NCBI GenBank assembly: GCA_964390005.1
Contig: CAYMGM010000007.1
Location: 13,451-77,450 of the forward strand
Direction of reading: 5' to 3'
DNA from: CAYMGM01 sp964390005
Lineage (GTDB): Bacteria; Pseudomonadota; Alphaproteobacteria; UBA9219
DNA: 64,000 bases
Position numbers and translations under genes: made by a program. Under the pieces are notes generated by a model that was not told the origin of the DNA, did no database searches, and saw only the letters and a list, made by a program, of their open reading frames with translations. Shown here in pieces: positions 43,121 through 52,218 of this stretch (the first letter of the stretch is position 1; each line of letters opens with the position of its first letter).

Positions 43121-44168
43121 CGTGATGCGCTTCCCAAGCACGAACCGTTTCAATAAAAGCCGTTACGTTTTCTGGCGGCGTTTCCGGTAACAAACCATGG
43201 CCTGTGCTGACAATAGCTGGATACCTCGTCGTTTCCAAAACGTGAAGAAGATTATCAAGCGCTTCCTTCATGGGGGCACCGCCTTTGACAAGCAAGGCCG
43301 GGTCAATGTTTCCATGTAGCGGCATCAAAGGCAACAGCGCATCTTGCATAAAATCAAGCGGAATGGTCGGATCGACGACCAAGGCATCAATCCCTGTCTG
43401 TTCGGCATAGGCTAAATAATTATCAGGCGAAGCGCCACGCGGGAAACCGATGATGGGCACGTTTTTATATTCAGCCTTTAAAGCGCGAACCAATTCTTCC
43501 GTGGGGTAAACGACCCAACGCTGAAAAGCCTCACCATCGAGAAGACCGGCCCAACTATCGAAAAGAAGAAGCGCCTCGGCCCCGGCTTCGATTTGTCGCG
43601 CCAGATATTCAAGCGTGCAGTCCATAACCTTTTCAGTCAGCTTTTGCAGAAAGGACGTATCGGAAAGAACTTTCTCCTCGGCTGCGGCAAAGCCGTTTTT
43701 TCCTTTTCCTTCAATCATGTAACAGGAAACAGTCCAAACGCTTCCCGCAAAACCAAGCAATGTTTTATCGGCAGGCAGTTCTTCTTTTACGCGTGAAAGC
43801 GTTTGAAAGACAGGCTCTAATTTATCGATAGACCAAGATAGATTTTGAATATCTTGGACGGTGCGGATGGGATTGAGAAGAGGGCCTTCATGATCGACGA
43901 AAGTTAAGGATTGTCCCAAAGCATAAGGAACAAGAAGGATGTCGGCAAAAACAATCGCCGCATCGATATCGAAACGACGGATAGGTTGAAGCGTAATCTC
44001 TGTCGCAAGGTCTGGATTGAGACAAAGGTCTAAAAATGAAGAGACCCGAGAGCGCATTTCTCGATACTCGGGAAGATAGCGTCCGGCTTGCCGCATCATC
44101 CAGATCGGTAACCGATGAACGGGTTTACCCGAAAGAAGATCGAGCAAAGGTTTGTCGGTTTTTATCAC
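43071..44168 (-). CDS. hemE: Uroporphyrinogen decarboxylase
   Basis: 365 residues with a GTG start at 44168 (AAGGA six bases upstream). PIWMMRQAGRYLPEYREMR, DAAIVFADILLVPYALGQ, GFAGSVWTVSCYMIEGKG, LLFDSWAGLLDG and LHGNIDPALL are family blocks with the active-site Asp in FADIL. The gene flanks the probable oriC and points away from it, as in Caulobacter. Confidence 0.97.
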   Translation of the reverse strand: MIKTDKPLLDLLSGKPVHRLPIWMMRQAGRYLPEYREMRSRVSSFLDLCLNPDLATEITLQPIRRFDIDAAIVFADILLVPYALGQSLTFVDHEGPLLNPIRTVQDIQNLSWSIDKLEPVFQTLSRVKEELPADKTLLGFAGSVWTVSCYMIEGKGKNGFAAAEEKVLSDTSFLQKLTEKVMDCTLEYLARQIEAGAEALLLFDSWAGLLDGEAFQRWVVYPTEELVRALKAEYKNVPIIGFPRGASPDNYLAYAEQTGIDALVVDPTIPLDFMQDALLPLMPLHGNIDPALLVKGGAPMKEALDNLLHVLETTRYPAIVSTGHGLLPETPPENVTAFIETVRAWEAHHDENGHSFVQYGGAADS

Positions 44169-44630
44169 CAGGATCCTTTCTTCATATTTAAATTTAAAAG
44201 TAGATGTTGTTAGTTGGTTGGCCTTTTTACGGGGATTAAATAAAAGGGCGACTTATCCCTTTTCAAAAGGCCGAATGATCCTCAGAAAGCGATGTGTATC
44301 GGTAAAGATGGAAAAGAAAGTGTAAAGAACTCGTTAACATATATAAATCAAGGCGTGGGATAAGGTTGTGGATGACGGGGATAACCACACGATGGAGAGA
44401 CTATCCCCATTTCGAACAGACATGTCAGGAAAAAGAGTCCACGCGTGCGCGAAACTGTGGACGAATATGGACACACGGGTAGCCTTCGGCATCGGGTCCG
44501 TTGAAAGCGACTTTATCCACGAAAACTTAAAAAAGTGTGAACAAAAGGAAAAAAGGCTGTTCTTTTTTACGTGTCGTTTGGGCCAAAGAAAGGTAGAACG
44601 ATAGGACCAATCTAGACCCTTCTTTTTCCG
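44169..44630. other. oriC: Probable chromosomal replication origin (oriC)
   Basis: A 462-base gap between divergent hemE and the PPDK regulator gene (the RP001 homologue), the position of oriC in Caulobacter. DnaA-box-like nonamers: TTATCCACG at 44513-44521 (+), TCATCCACA at 44367-44375 (minus), TCGTCCACA at 44456-44464 (minus); several looser ones include GGATAACCACAC at 44380. The AT-rich CATATTTAAATTTAAAAG near 44184 could unwind. TTAACATATATAAAT at 44334-44348 is a near match to the CtrA pattern TTAA-N7-TTAA. No open frame of note. Confidence 0.8.
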
Positions 44631-45488
44631 ATGGCTTCGATGGATCAAACGGCGTTCCACCTTCATCTTGTGTCTGATGCGACAGGCGAGACAATCAATA
44701 GTATTACACGCGCCTGCCTTGTTCAGTTCGACAAGGTCAAAGTGCAAGAGCATCAATGGAGTCTTATTCGAACACGGCGACAGCTGGCGATTGTTTTAGA
44801 TGGGTTAAAGGAATGGCCGGGGTTGGTTCTTTACACTTTTGTCGATGAAGAGTTGGATTTAGCTCTTTCTAGCTTTTGCCGAGAAAACGCTATTCCCTGC
44901 CTTTCTGTCTTGGATCCTGTTTTGGATGAGATGACAGCTTATTTTGGCAAGCCCTCGGCGCATAAACCGGGACGTCAGCATGCTTTAACGGCTGATTATT
45001 TTGACCGGATCGACGCAATGGACTTTGCCTTGTCCCAGGACGACGGCAATCAAGCCGATAAAGCAGCCGAAGCCGATGTGCTTGTTCTTGGCGTTTCGCG
45101 CACATCGAAAACGCCAACATGCGTTTATCTGGCGCATCGTGGGATCAGGGCGGCAAACATCCCCATTGTTCCGGGGCTTCCTTTGCCGGTCGATTTTAAG
45201 AAATTAACAAAACCTTTGATTGTTGGGCTGACAAAAGACCCCGATCAATTGGTCGAGACGCGTTTATCTCGGCTTCGTTTTCTTAATCAAAATGAAAAAT
45301 CGCCTTATATTGACCCTGTCAGCGTTCGTGAAGAAGTTGCCGAGGCTAAAAAGCTGTTTTTGAAACTGGAATGCCCGGTCATCGACGTTTCGCGCAGATC
45401 TATTGAAGAAACGGCAGCCGAGATTATGATGTTGTATCAAAAGAGAATGATGCAAAAAAAAGAAGATGATAAAAGGGGGCAAATATGA
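44631..45488 (+). CDS. Pyruvate, phosphate dikinase regulatory protein (DUF299)
   Basis: 285 residues. FHLHLVSDATGETINSITRA at the N-terminus, and the nucleotide-binding GVSRTSKTPTCVYLAHRG (P-loop-like SRTSKTP) identify the bifunctional kinase/phosphorylase that controls PPDK or PEP synthase. IDPVSVREEVAEAKKLF follows. The start may also be the ATG at 44640. This is the RP001-type gene beside oriC. Its stop overlaps aroE by four bases. Confidence 0.93.
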   Translation: MASMDQTAFHLHLVSDATGETINSITRACLVQFDKVKVQEHQWSLIRTRRQLAIVLDGLKEWPGLVLYTFVDEELDLALSSFCRENAIPCLSVLDPVLDEMTAYFGKPSAHKPGRQHALTADYFDRIDAMDFALSQDDGNQADKAAEADVLVLGVSRTSKTPTCVYLAHRGIRAANIPIVPGLPLPVDFKKLTKPLIVGLTKDPDQLVETRLSRLRFLNQNEKSPYIDPVSVREEVAEAKKLFLKLECPVIDVSRRSIEETAAEIMMLYQKRMMQKKEDDKRGQI

Positions 45489-46348
45489 CAGACGTACATC
45501 AAATAATCTCGGGACACGCGGCGATTGCCGGCGTTATGGGCTGGCCGATCAATCATTCAAAATCGCCACGCATCCATAATTATTGGTTGCGTCGTTATGG
45601 TATTGATGGCGCTTATCTTCCTTTTCCGGTTGAGACGCAACATTTTGAAGCCGCGCTACGTGCGTTACCCTATCTCGGCATCAAGGGCGTGAATATAACC
45701 ATTCCGCACAAACAACATGCTTTGAAAATCGTCGATCAAGTGCACCCATTGGCCGCGCGCGTCGGGGCCGTCAATACAATTATCGTCAAACCAGATGGGA
45801 AGCTGGAAGGACGGAATACGGATGTTTTCGGCTTTATGGAAAATCTGCGTTATCACAATGTCGATTTGAAAGATAAAGTCGCAACGGTTTTGGGATCGGG
45901 CGGCGCGGCGCGGGCCATTTTGGTGTCGTTGATGGATATGGGGTGCGGCGAGATCCGCATCGTCAATCGCAGCCAGCACAAAGCCGAAGAGCTGCAAGGG
46001 CAAATGAAAGAGCAAGAAGATCACAACGGCCTGCATGTTTTTGCATGGGATGAGATGGATCGGGCTCTTTCCGGCGCATCGTTTGTTGTGAACACAACGT
46101 CTTTAGGCATGACGGGACAGCCGCCGCTCGAAGTGGATTTATCAAGACTGCCTTATGATGCCTGTGTGAACGATATTGTCTATTCGCCGCTCATGACCGG
46201 GATTTTGAAACAGGCGCAGCAAAAGGGCCTGAAGATTGTCGATGGCCTTGGCATGTTGTTGCATCAAGCGCGTCCCGGTTTTGCCGCTTGGTTTGGCAAA
46301 GATCCAGAAGTTTCGGAAGATCTTCGGCACTTTGTGTTGGGCGCATGA
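45485..46348 (+). CDS. aroE: Shikimate dehydrogenase
   Basis: 287 residues. GWPINHSKSPRIHNYWLRRY (substrate site), GVNITIPHKQHAL with catalytic Lys, AVNTIIV, GRNTDVFGF and the NADP-binding TVLGSGGAARAILVSL are present, ending with VDGLGMLLHQARPGF. Third-to-last redox step of the shikimate pathway. Linked by four-base overlaps to the genes on both sides. The maf gene often found between the PPDK regulator and aroE in Alphaproteobacteria is absent. Confidence 0.97.
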   Translation: MTDVHQIISGHAAIAGVMGWPINHSKSPRIHNYWLRRYGIDGAYLPFPVETQHFEAALRALPYLGIKGVNITIPHKQHALKIVDQVHPLAARVGAVNTIIVKPDGKLEGRNTDVFGFMENLRYHNVDLKDKVATVLGSGGAARAILVSLMDMGCGEIRIVNRSQHKAEELQGQMKEQEDHNGLHVFAWDEMDRALSGASFVVNTTSLGMTGQPPLEVDLSRLPYDACVNDIVYSPLMTGILKQAQQKGLKIVDGLGMLLHQARPGFAAWFGKDPEVSEDLRHFVLGA

Positions 46349-46971
46349 TAAAAAAACGCCCCCTTGTCGTTGGTCTGACGGGCTCAATCGGGATGGGGAA
46401 AAGTACGGTTGCCGATATGTTTGGGCGCTTGGGACTTCCCGTGTTATCGGCAGATACTGTCGTCCATGCTTTGCTGGCTTCCGGCGGCGCGGCGGTTGCC
46501 AGGGTAGCGCGTCATTTTCCCGATACTCTTGTCAAAGGCGCCATTGATCGTCAAAAACTGGCCGCCCTTGTTGTTGGATGCCCCACAGCGCTTGAAAAGC
46601 TTGAAAAGATTCTTCACCCGTTTGTGTGGCGTGCGGAACGCGCCTTCATTCAAAAGGCGCGGCAGGCCGGGGCTCGCGGCGTTTTGCTGGAAATCCCCCT
46701 TTTGTTTGAAACAAAATCTGAAAAAAGGATGGATGTCGTCGTTTGCGTTCATGCCAAAGCACAAACGCAAAAAGAACGCGTTATGAAGCGGGCCGGGATG
46801 ACAGCCGGACGTCTTCGGTTTCTTTTGTCTCGGCAGATGTCGTCGCGCGAAAAAAAAGCGCGGGCCGATTATGTGATCTCGACGGATTGTTCACTTGCCG
46901 AAACGCGAAAAGCGGTCAAAAAAACATGGCAAGAAATTTTGGAACGACAGGGACTGAAAAAAGATGCGTGA
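46345..46971 (+). CDS. coaE: Dephospho-CoA kinase
   Basis: 208 residues from the ATG at 46345, overlapping the aroE stop. P-loop VGLTGSIGMGKSTVADMF, LPVLSADTVVHALL with the catalytic Asp, LLEIPLLFETKSEKRMDVVV, and ADYVISTDCSLAET near the end. Last step of CoA synthesis. It overlaps dnaQ by eight bases. Confidence 0.96.
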   Translation: MIKKRPLVVGLTGSIGMGKSTVADMFGRLGLPVLSADTVVHALLASGGAAVARVARHFPDTLVKGAIDRQKLAALVVGCPTALEKLEKILHPFVWRAERAFIQKARQAGARGVLLEIPLLFETKSEKRMDVVVCVHAKAQTQKERVMKRAGMTAGRLRFLLSRQMSSREKKARADYVISTDCSLAETRKAVKKTWQEILERQGLKKDA

Positions 46972-47653
46972 GATTGTTCTCGATACGGAAACAACGGGCC
47001 TTAATCCACTTCAAGGCGATAGACTTGTCGAAATTGGATGCGTTGAATTGGAAAACCATATAGCAACAGGCGCCGTCTATCACCGTTATTTTAATCCTGA
47101 TCGTGATGTTCCGGCAGAAGCCACGCGCGTGCACGGCCTGACAAACGAATTTTTAGCCGATAAACCGCTTTTTGCACAGGATGTTGACTCGTTTCTAACC
47201 TTCATCGGGGACGCTAAACTTGTCATTCATAATGCCGCCTTCGATATGGGGTTTTTGAATATGGAGCTGGCGCGGCATGGGTTCGGGCAACTTCCCGCCG
47301 ATCGCGCCATTGATACGTTGAAGATAGCGCGCGAAAAGTTTCCGGGGTCTCCGGCTTCGCTCGACGCCTTATGTAAAAGATTTGGCATTGATGCGTCGGC
47401 CCGTACCGTTCACGGGGCGCTTCTTGATGCGCAATTGCTTGCCGACGTTTATTTGGAACTGTGCGGCGGACGACAACCCGACCTTGATATGGGCGGCGTT
47501 GAAAAGTTGGTTATTGAAGAGGCCTTGGTTCAAAAAAGAACCTTCCGCGCGCCGCGGTCTTTTCTGCCGTCGCCGGAAGAGCTGGCGGCACATACGGCCT
47601 TTTTGGACAAAATCAAAAACCCTCTTTGGCGAAAAGAAGACGGTCATGAGTAA
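46964..47653 (+). CDS. dnaQ: DNA polymerase III subunit epsilon (3'-5' exonuclease)
   Basis: 229 residues. DEDDh exonuclease motifs: Exo I VLDTETTGLNP, Exo II AKLVIHNAAFDMGFLN, Exo III RTVHGALLDAQLLADVY. Proofreading subunit of the replicase. It overlaps coaE by eight bases and the channel gene by eight bases, so the whole PPDK regulator-aroE-coaE-dnaQ-channel set looks like one transcript. Confidence 0.96.
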   Translation: MREIVLDTETTGLNPLQGDRLVEIGCVELENHIATGAVYHRYFNPDRDVPAEATRVHGLTNEFLADKPLFAQDVDSFLTFIGDAKLVIHNAAFDMGFLNMELARHGFGQLPADRAIDTLKIAREKFPGSPASLDALCKRFGIDASARTVHGALLDAQLLADVYLELCGGRQPDLDMGGVEKLVIEEALVQKRTFRAPRSFLPSPEELAAHTAFLDKIKNPLWRKEDGHE

Positions 47654-48542
47654 TTCTGGAAAAAAAGAAAAGACGCATCGTTATATCACGCGCGACGGCG
47701 GCGTGAATATTGATCGAAAAGGGTTGCACTATCACCACCCGCGCGATTGGTATCATTGGATGCTGACGCTAAGCTGGGCGCAAATTGTTTTGTTTATTGG
47801 GGTGTTGTTTTTTATCATTAATCTGTTTTTTGGCGGTCTTTATTGGCTTGATGCTTCTTGTATCGAAGGCGCGGATCCATCATCCTTTTGGGATTATTTT
47901 TTCTTTAGCGTTCAAACATTCGGGACCATCGGCTATGGCCATATGTGGCCCAAAGGAAATTGGGCGAACAGCATTATGGCCGTTCAAAGCTTTTTAAATT
48001 TTTGTAGCTTCGGCTTGATCACGGGGTTGTTGTTCAGTCGGTTTTCGCGCCCCTCAGCCCGTGTGATGTTTAGTAATTTTGCGGTCATTTCCCCTTATGA
48101 AGGGCGCGCGACGCTCAGTTTTCGGGCGGCGAATCGGCGCGGAAATCAGATCTTACAAGCGCAGGTCCATGTCTCGTTGTCGCGCAACGAAACGACAATG
48201 GAAGGCGAATCCATTCGGCGGATCTATGATTTGAAAGTCCTTCGCCCGACAAGCTCGTTCTTTAATTTGACGTGGACCATAAGGCACGTTATCGATGCAG
48301 ACAGCCCGCTTTACGAAAAAACGCCCGAAGATTTGCGCGATAGCGAAACGGAAATCATCGTTCTTTTATCTGGCATCGACGATGTTTACGGCCAGCTTGT
48401 ACATGGCCGTTTCGCGTTTAATCATGAAGAGATTCTTTTTGGTTATCGTTTTGTCAACATGTTCGATCGCAAAGATCATGGCGGATCCGTCGTCGATTAC
48501 ACAAAGTTTAATAGCGTCGAGCGTCTTGACGATCAGGTGTAG
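47646..48542 (+). CDS. KirBac-type inward-rectifier potassium channel
   Basis: 298 residues from the ATG at 47646. Slide helix/N-terminus HYHHPRDWYHWMLTLSW, TM1 IVLFIGVLFFIINLFFGGLY, pore helix and filter FFSVQTFGTIGYGHMWP (TIGYG), TM2 AVQSFLNFCSFGLITGLLF with gating-hinge glycine, then a C-terminal immunoglobulin-like cytoplasmic domain (SRPSARVMFSNFAVISPYEG, HVIDADSPLYEKTP). Potassium flow across the inner membrane. Its tight link to dnaQ is unusual. Confidence 0.93.
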   Translation: MSNSGKKEKTHRYITRDGGVNIDRKGLHYHHPRDWYHWMLTLSWAQIVLFIGVLFFIINLFFGGLYWLDASCIEGADPSSFWDYFFFSVQTFGTIGYGHMWPKGNWANSIMAVQSFLNFCSFGLITGLLFSRFSRPSARVMFSNFAVISPYEGRATLSFRAANRRGNQILQAQVHVSLSRNETTMEGESIRRIYDLKVLRPTSSFFNLTWTIRHVIDADSPLYEKTPEDLRDSETEIIVLLSGIDDVYGQLVHGRFAFNHEEILFGYRFVNMFDRKDHGGSVVDYTKFNSVERLDDQV

Positions 48543-48868
48543 AGCGAAAGACGCGAACCTTTTGCGCCCGGCACAGACGCTGCCGCGCCGCCGACGTGAA
48601 TGTCGATAACGGGGCGCGCCGCCGTGCTTTGCACAACCGCCCGCTGCCGTCGCCAGCACGCGGCATTTAAACAGGTAAACAATCCCGCGACGGTTGAAGC
48701 GGAGACAAGAAGAATAGAAGGCAAGGCCGCCGAAAGACCGTTGGCCGCCGCTAATTTGATCCCGCCAGAAAACAGGCCGATGACGCTTAAAGCGCCAACA
48801 GTGTTGTTGAGAACAATAAAAAACGGATACGGTCCCTTCACGGGCGCGGGCGCTAAATCGGTTTTCAT
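48533..48868 (-). CDS. Small hypothetical membrane protein
   Basis: 111 residues from the ATG at 48868 (frame open to 48910). Two hydrophobic segments (FIVLNNTVGALSVIGLFSGG and ALPSILLVSASTVAGLFTCL) and a Gly/Ala/Ser-rich soluble tail. The stop region overlaps the end of the convergent channel gene by ten bases. The ribosome site is weak. No family recognised. Confidence 0.45.
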   Translation of the reverse strand: MKTDLAPAPVKGPYPFFIVLNNTVGALSVIGLFSGGIKLAAANGLSAALPSILLVSASTVAGLFTCLNAACWRRQRAVVQSTAARPVIDIHVGGAAASVPGAKGSRLSLYT

Positions 48869-48923
48869 GATCAATCGTTTATAAAAATGCGTGCGGACGA
48901 GACTATACAAAACTTAAATAGTT

Positions 48924-51068
48924 TCAGAAACGGGAAAGACGCCGCGCGTTTAAAACGACAAGAAGAGAAGACAGGCTCATAGCTGCCGCGGCCAGAGGCG
49001 GCGTGACAAAACCAGCCATGGCAAGGGGAACAGCCAAAGCGTTGTAAAAGATAGCTAGCCCAAAGTTTTGACGAACAAGCCGCTGTGCCGCACGCGCGAT
49101 GGTTAAAAAGGACAGAACCGGCGCCAGCAGCGATCCTTTAAAAACGGCATCCGCTGCGTTTTGTGTAATGTCCGCGCCGCTAGCTGGCGAAAGGGAAACC
49201 GAAGCCGCCAATAATGACGGCGCGTCGTTTAGACCATCGCCGACCATCAAAACCGAAGCGCCAGCCGCGCGCCGTTTTTCAATCTCAGCCGTTTTTTCGG
49301 TTGGCGACAAAGCCGCCATGAAATGATCAATCCCGGCGGCGCGCGCCGCAGCCGCCACGGCGGCAGGACGGTCGCCGGAAAATAAGTATAAGGTATAGCC
49401 TTCTTTATGTAGAGCGGCCATGGTCTCTCGGGCGTCGGCTTTAAGGGAATCCTCAAAGGTAAACAGAACGGGCTCTTGGCCGGGGCGGCAGAGCCATAAT
49501 TCAGAGACCTCTTGCGTCTGATCGCTTCGCTTGCTGGCCGATCCGCACCACTCGCGGCGGCCCAGCCGCAGGGGAAGATCGCCGACGCGGCCCTTTAACC
49601 CCTGGCCGGGAATTTCTTCGACATCTTGTGCGGGCGTGACATTCGTCGGTCCGGCAGCGGCCAAGGCTTGCGCAAGGGGATGGCGGCTTTGTTGCGCCAG
49701 CGCCGTTGCTAAAGCCCACGCGACAGGGTCGGCATTTGTATGAACAAGGCGCGGTTTGCCTAACGTGAGCGTGCCTGTTTTGTCGAAAACAATGGTATCG
49801 ACCGTCGAGGCTTTTTCCAAAGCATCGGCGCTTTTAAGAAGAATGTTTTGCCGGAATAAAAGACCGCTTGCCAAAACCTGAACAGCCGGAACGGCCAGCC
49901 CCATCGCGCAAGGGCAGGTGATAATCAAAACAGCCATGGCCGTGATAAAGGCCTGCTGCCACGGCGCGTGAAAGGCAAAGAGCCAAAGAAGAAAAGTAAG
50001 CGTGGCCAAAAAGAAGACGGAAGGGACATAGATTTTTGCAACTTTATCCGCCAAACGAACAAAACGGGCGTTGCCTTGCTCGGCGCGCTCCATCAAACGA
50101 ATGATATCGCCAAGCAAACTATCGGCGCTGGTTGCGGTGATGCGGATACGCACGGGGGCCAATAAATTAAGACATCCGGCGAAAACTTTATCTTCGCGTT
50201 TAACGGCGCGCGGAAGGCTTTCACCCGTCAAAAGGCTGGAATCAATTTCGGAAGCGCCGTCAACAATCACACCGTCGGCGGCGATTTTTTCGCCTGCTGC
50301 CGTGCAGAGGATTTGATCCGGCGACAAGGTGGAAATGGGCACGCGTTGAAAAGAGCCGTCTGCCGCCAAGATCGTCGCCTGCCCCAGAGAAAGGGAGAGC
50401 AAATCAAGCGCTGCCGCCCGCGTTTGCCCGCGGGCTTTGGCGTCTAAATAACGCCCAATCAACAGGAAGAAAATCAGCATAACCGCTGAATCAAAATAAA
50501 GCGGCGCGGGCGGGTGAAAAAGATCGAAGAAACTGCAGGCGAGCGTTAAAAAAAGGGAAAAGACAATAGGAACATCCATGTTCACGCCGCCGTGACGCAG
50601 CACGGCCCAAGCCGAGACAAAAAAGGTTCGGCCCGCGAGAAGAACGGTCAAGCTTGCCAGAGCCGCCTTGAGCCAAACAGGCCAAAGGGAAGCGCCCACC
50701 ATCAAAAAAACGGTGACAAGGCCAGAAAACAAAAGATCAAAACGCAGAAGTCGAAGGGATTTCGCTTCTTTTTGCTCAATTTGCGCGGGATCAAAGGGGG
50801 CATAGGTATACCCTAGTTTTTGGGCTTCATGAATCAAAGCCGCACCGCGTTCGCGTGGGCCTTTCCAGCGCAAAACAAGCCTTTTTTGGGCTAAAGAAAC
50901 GCGCGCGGTGACGCCTTTTTCCGCGCCCAGAAAGCTTTCGATCGACTGCGCGCAACTGGCGCAATGCATGCCATCGACCGATAGATACAGAACATAGCGT
51001 TCTGCGCCCTCTTTTATCGCGAAAGCGGAAAAATCGGTTGTCGTGATCTCTTGCGCCGCGTCCTTCAT
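48924..51068 (-). CDS. Heavy-metal P1B-type ATPase, copper (FixI/CcoI-like)
   Basis: 714 residues from the ATG at 51068 (GTG at 51083 possible). N-terminal metal-binding domain with GMHCASC, eight membrane segments, the transport motif CPCAMGLAVP, DKTGTLTLGKP, HPLAQAL and GDGLNDAPSLLAA. The single divergent-looking HMA domain and length suggest the FixI/CcoI branch that feeds copper to cbb3 oxidase, but no cco or fix genes are in the window, so a CopA-type exporter is also possible. Confidence 0.93.
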   Translation of the reverse strand: MKDAAQEITTTDFSAFAIKEGAERYVLYLSVDGMHCASCAQSIESFLGAEKGVTARVSLAQKRLVLRWKGPRERGAALIHEAQKLGYTYAPFDPAQIEQKEAKSLRLLRFDLLFSGLVTVFLMVGASLWPVWLKAALASLTVLLAGRTFFVSAWAVLRHGGVNMDVPIVFSLFLTLACSFFDLFHPPAPLYFDSAVMLIFFLLIGRYLDAKARGQTRAAALDLLSLSLGQATILAADGSFQRVPISTLSPDQILCTAAGEKIAADGVIVDGASEIDSSLLTGESLPRAVKREDKVFAGCLNLLAPVRIRITATSADSLLGDIIRLMERAEQGNARFVRLADKVAKIYVPSVFFLATLTFLLWLFAFHAPWQQAFITAMAVLIITCPCAMGLAVPAVQVLASGLLFRQNILLKSADALEKASTVDTIVFDKTGTLTLGKPRLVHTNADPVAWALATALAQQSRHPLAQALAAAGPTNVTPAQDVEEIPGQGLKGRVGDLPLRLGRREWCGSASKRSDQTQEVSELWLCRPGQEPVLFTFEDSLKADARETMAALHKEGYTLYLFSGDRPAAVAAAARAAGIDHFMAALSPTEKTAEIEKRRAAGASVLMVGDGLNDAPSLLAASVSLSPASGADITQNAADAVFKGSLLAPVLSFLTIARAAQRLVRQNFGLAIFYNALAVPLAMAGFVTPPLAAAAMSLSSLLVVLNARRLSRF

Positions 51069-51126
51069 CTGTTCATTATACACCTATTCAGCTTCGATAA
51101 ACAGCGCCACGGAAAGGCCCTTTCTC

Positions 51127-51861
51127 ATGATCGATCAATGGTTTTCTATTACCAGCACGCATCAATCTATTGGGGTGCATCTCATTTGCGATATGCTGTT
51201 GGCTTTGGCTTTGGGGCTTTTCTTTGGATACGAGCGTTCTTATCATGGCCGTGCCGCCGGGATGCGGACCTATGGCCTTGTTTGTATGATCTCCGCGGTT
51301 TTAACGGCTGTATCGGGGTTTCCGATGGACTGGTATGGGATCGGCGGTGTCGGCCTGGGCCCTATTGATCCGACCCGTACCGTTCAAGGCATTGTGACCG
51401 GCATTGGTTTTCTGGGCGCCGGGATCATTATGAAAGACGGCATGAATATTAGCGGTCTGACGACGGCAGCTTCGATTTGGGCGGCGGCGGCGATAGGCGT
51501 GATCGTTGGGCTTGATTATTATTTCGCCGCGACGGTTTTGACGGTTCTTTCAGCGGCCTTTGTCGTCTTTGGGGCGCGGTTTGAAGCCATTTTGCCATCG
51601 CGCCGCCCGATGTCGGTCTCTATCACCTTTAAAAAGGGCCTGTTGCCGCAGCAGGAAGAAATCGAGACGATTGCGAATGCCTATGGGTATGGGATCGCTA
51701 AAGGATCGATTTCAATGCAATTTCGAAGTGGTCAAATTGAATGGCGTTTTGTTGCCGTTTCAAAAGACGGCGCACGTGGCTGGCCTGTGACGGGTCTTGG
51801 CGCAAAATTAGCTCAGAACGAACAGATCGACAGTTTTTATCTTTCACGCGCCCGAAACTGA
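51127..51861 (+). CDS. MgtC/SapB-family membrane protein
   Basis: 244 residues from the ATG at 51127. MLLALALGLFFGYERSYHGR-AAGMRTYGLVCM, VQGIVTGIGFLGAGIIMKDG and GLTTAASIWAAAAIGVIVGL are the MgtC core, followed by an ACT-like C-terminal part. Members influence Mg2+ homeostasis and membrane energetics. Divergent from the P-type ATPase; GGAAAGG lies upstream of the ATG. Confidence 0.93.
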   Translation: MIDQWFSITSTHQSIGVHLICDMLLALALGLFFGYERSYHGRAAGMRTYGLVCMISAVLTAVSGFPMDWYGIGGVGLGPIDPTRTVQGIVTGIGFLGAGIIMKDGMNISGLTTAASIWAAAAIGVIVGLDYYFAATVLTVLSAAFVVFGARFEAILPSRRPMSVSITFKKGLLPQQEEIETIANAYGYGIAKGSISMQFRSGQIEWRFVAVSKDGARGWPVTGLGAKLAQNEQIDSFYLSRARN

Positions 51862-51876
51862 TAAAAGGAGTAGATC

Positions 51877-52218
51877 GTGCAAATTGTTCGAAAAAGCGAC
51901 CGGTTGACCTTGACGCCAGAGCCGGATGTCAAAATATATGAATATGAAACGGACGACGCTTTTCTAAGCGGTGCCGTGGCCGAAATTGATGGACGGTATC
52001 CCGATCGCGGTTTTTGCGTCAACGAACGGTTGAAAGAACTGGTTTATGTGATCGCGGGGCAGGGACTTTTAGTTTTCAGAAACAAATCTGTTCCCTTTGA
52101 GGCGGGCGATACGCTTTTTATCGATCATGGCGAAGCTTTTGCCTGGGAAGGGCAGATGACGCTTTATATCGCGACGGCCCCTAAGTTTGATCCAGCGCAG
52201 CATAAAGAAATAGATTAA
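51877..52218 (+). CDS. Cupin-fold protein
   Basis: 113 residues with a GTG start preceded by AAAGGAG at seven bases. ELVYVIAGQGLLVFRNK-SVPFEAGDTLFIDHGEAFAWEG is a single cupin barrel with Glu and His candidate metal ligands. Role unknown. It follows the MgtC-like gene after 15 bases, so the two may be co-transcribed. The end overlaps the convergent heparinase gene. Confidence 0.82.
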   Translation: MQIVRKSDRLTLTPEPDVKIYEYETDDAFLSGAVAEIDGRYPDRGFCVNERLKELVYVIAGQGLLVFRNKSVPFEAGDTLFIDHGEAFAWEGQMTLYIATAPKFDPAQHKEID

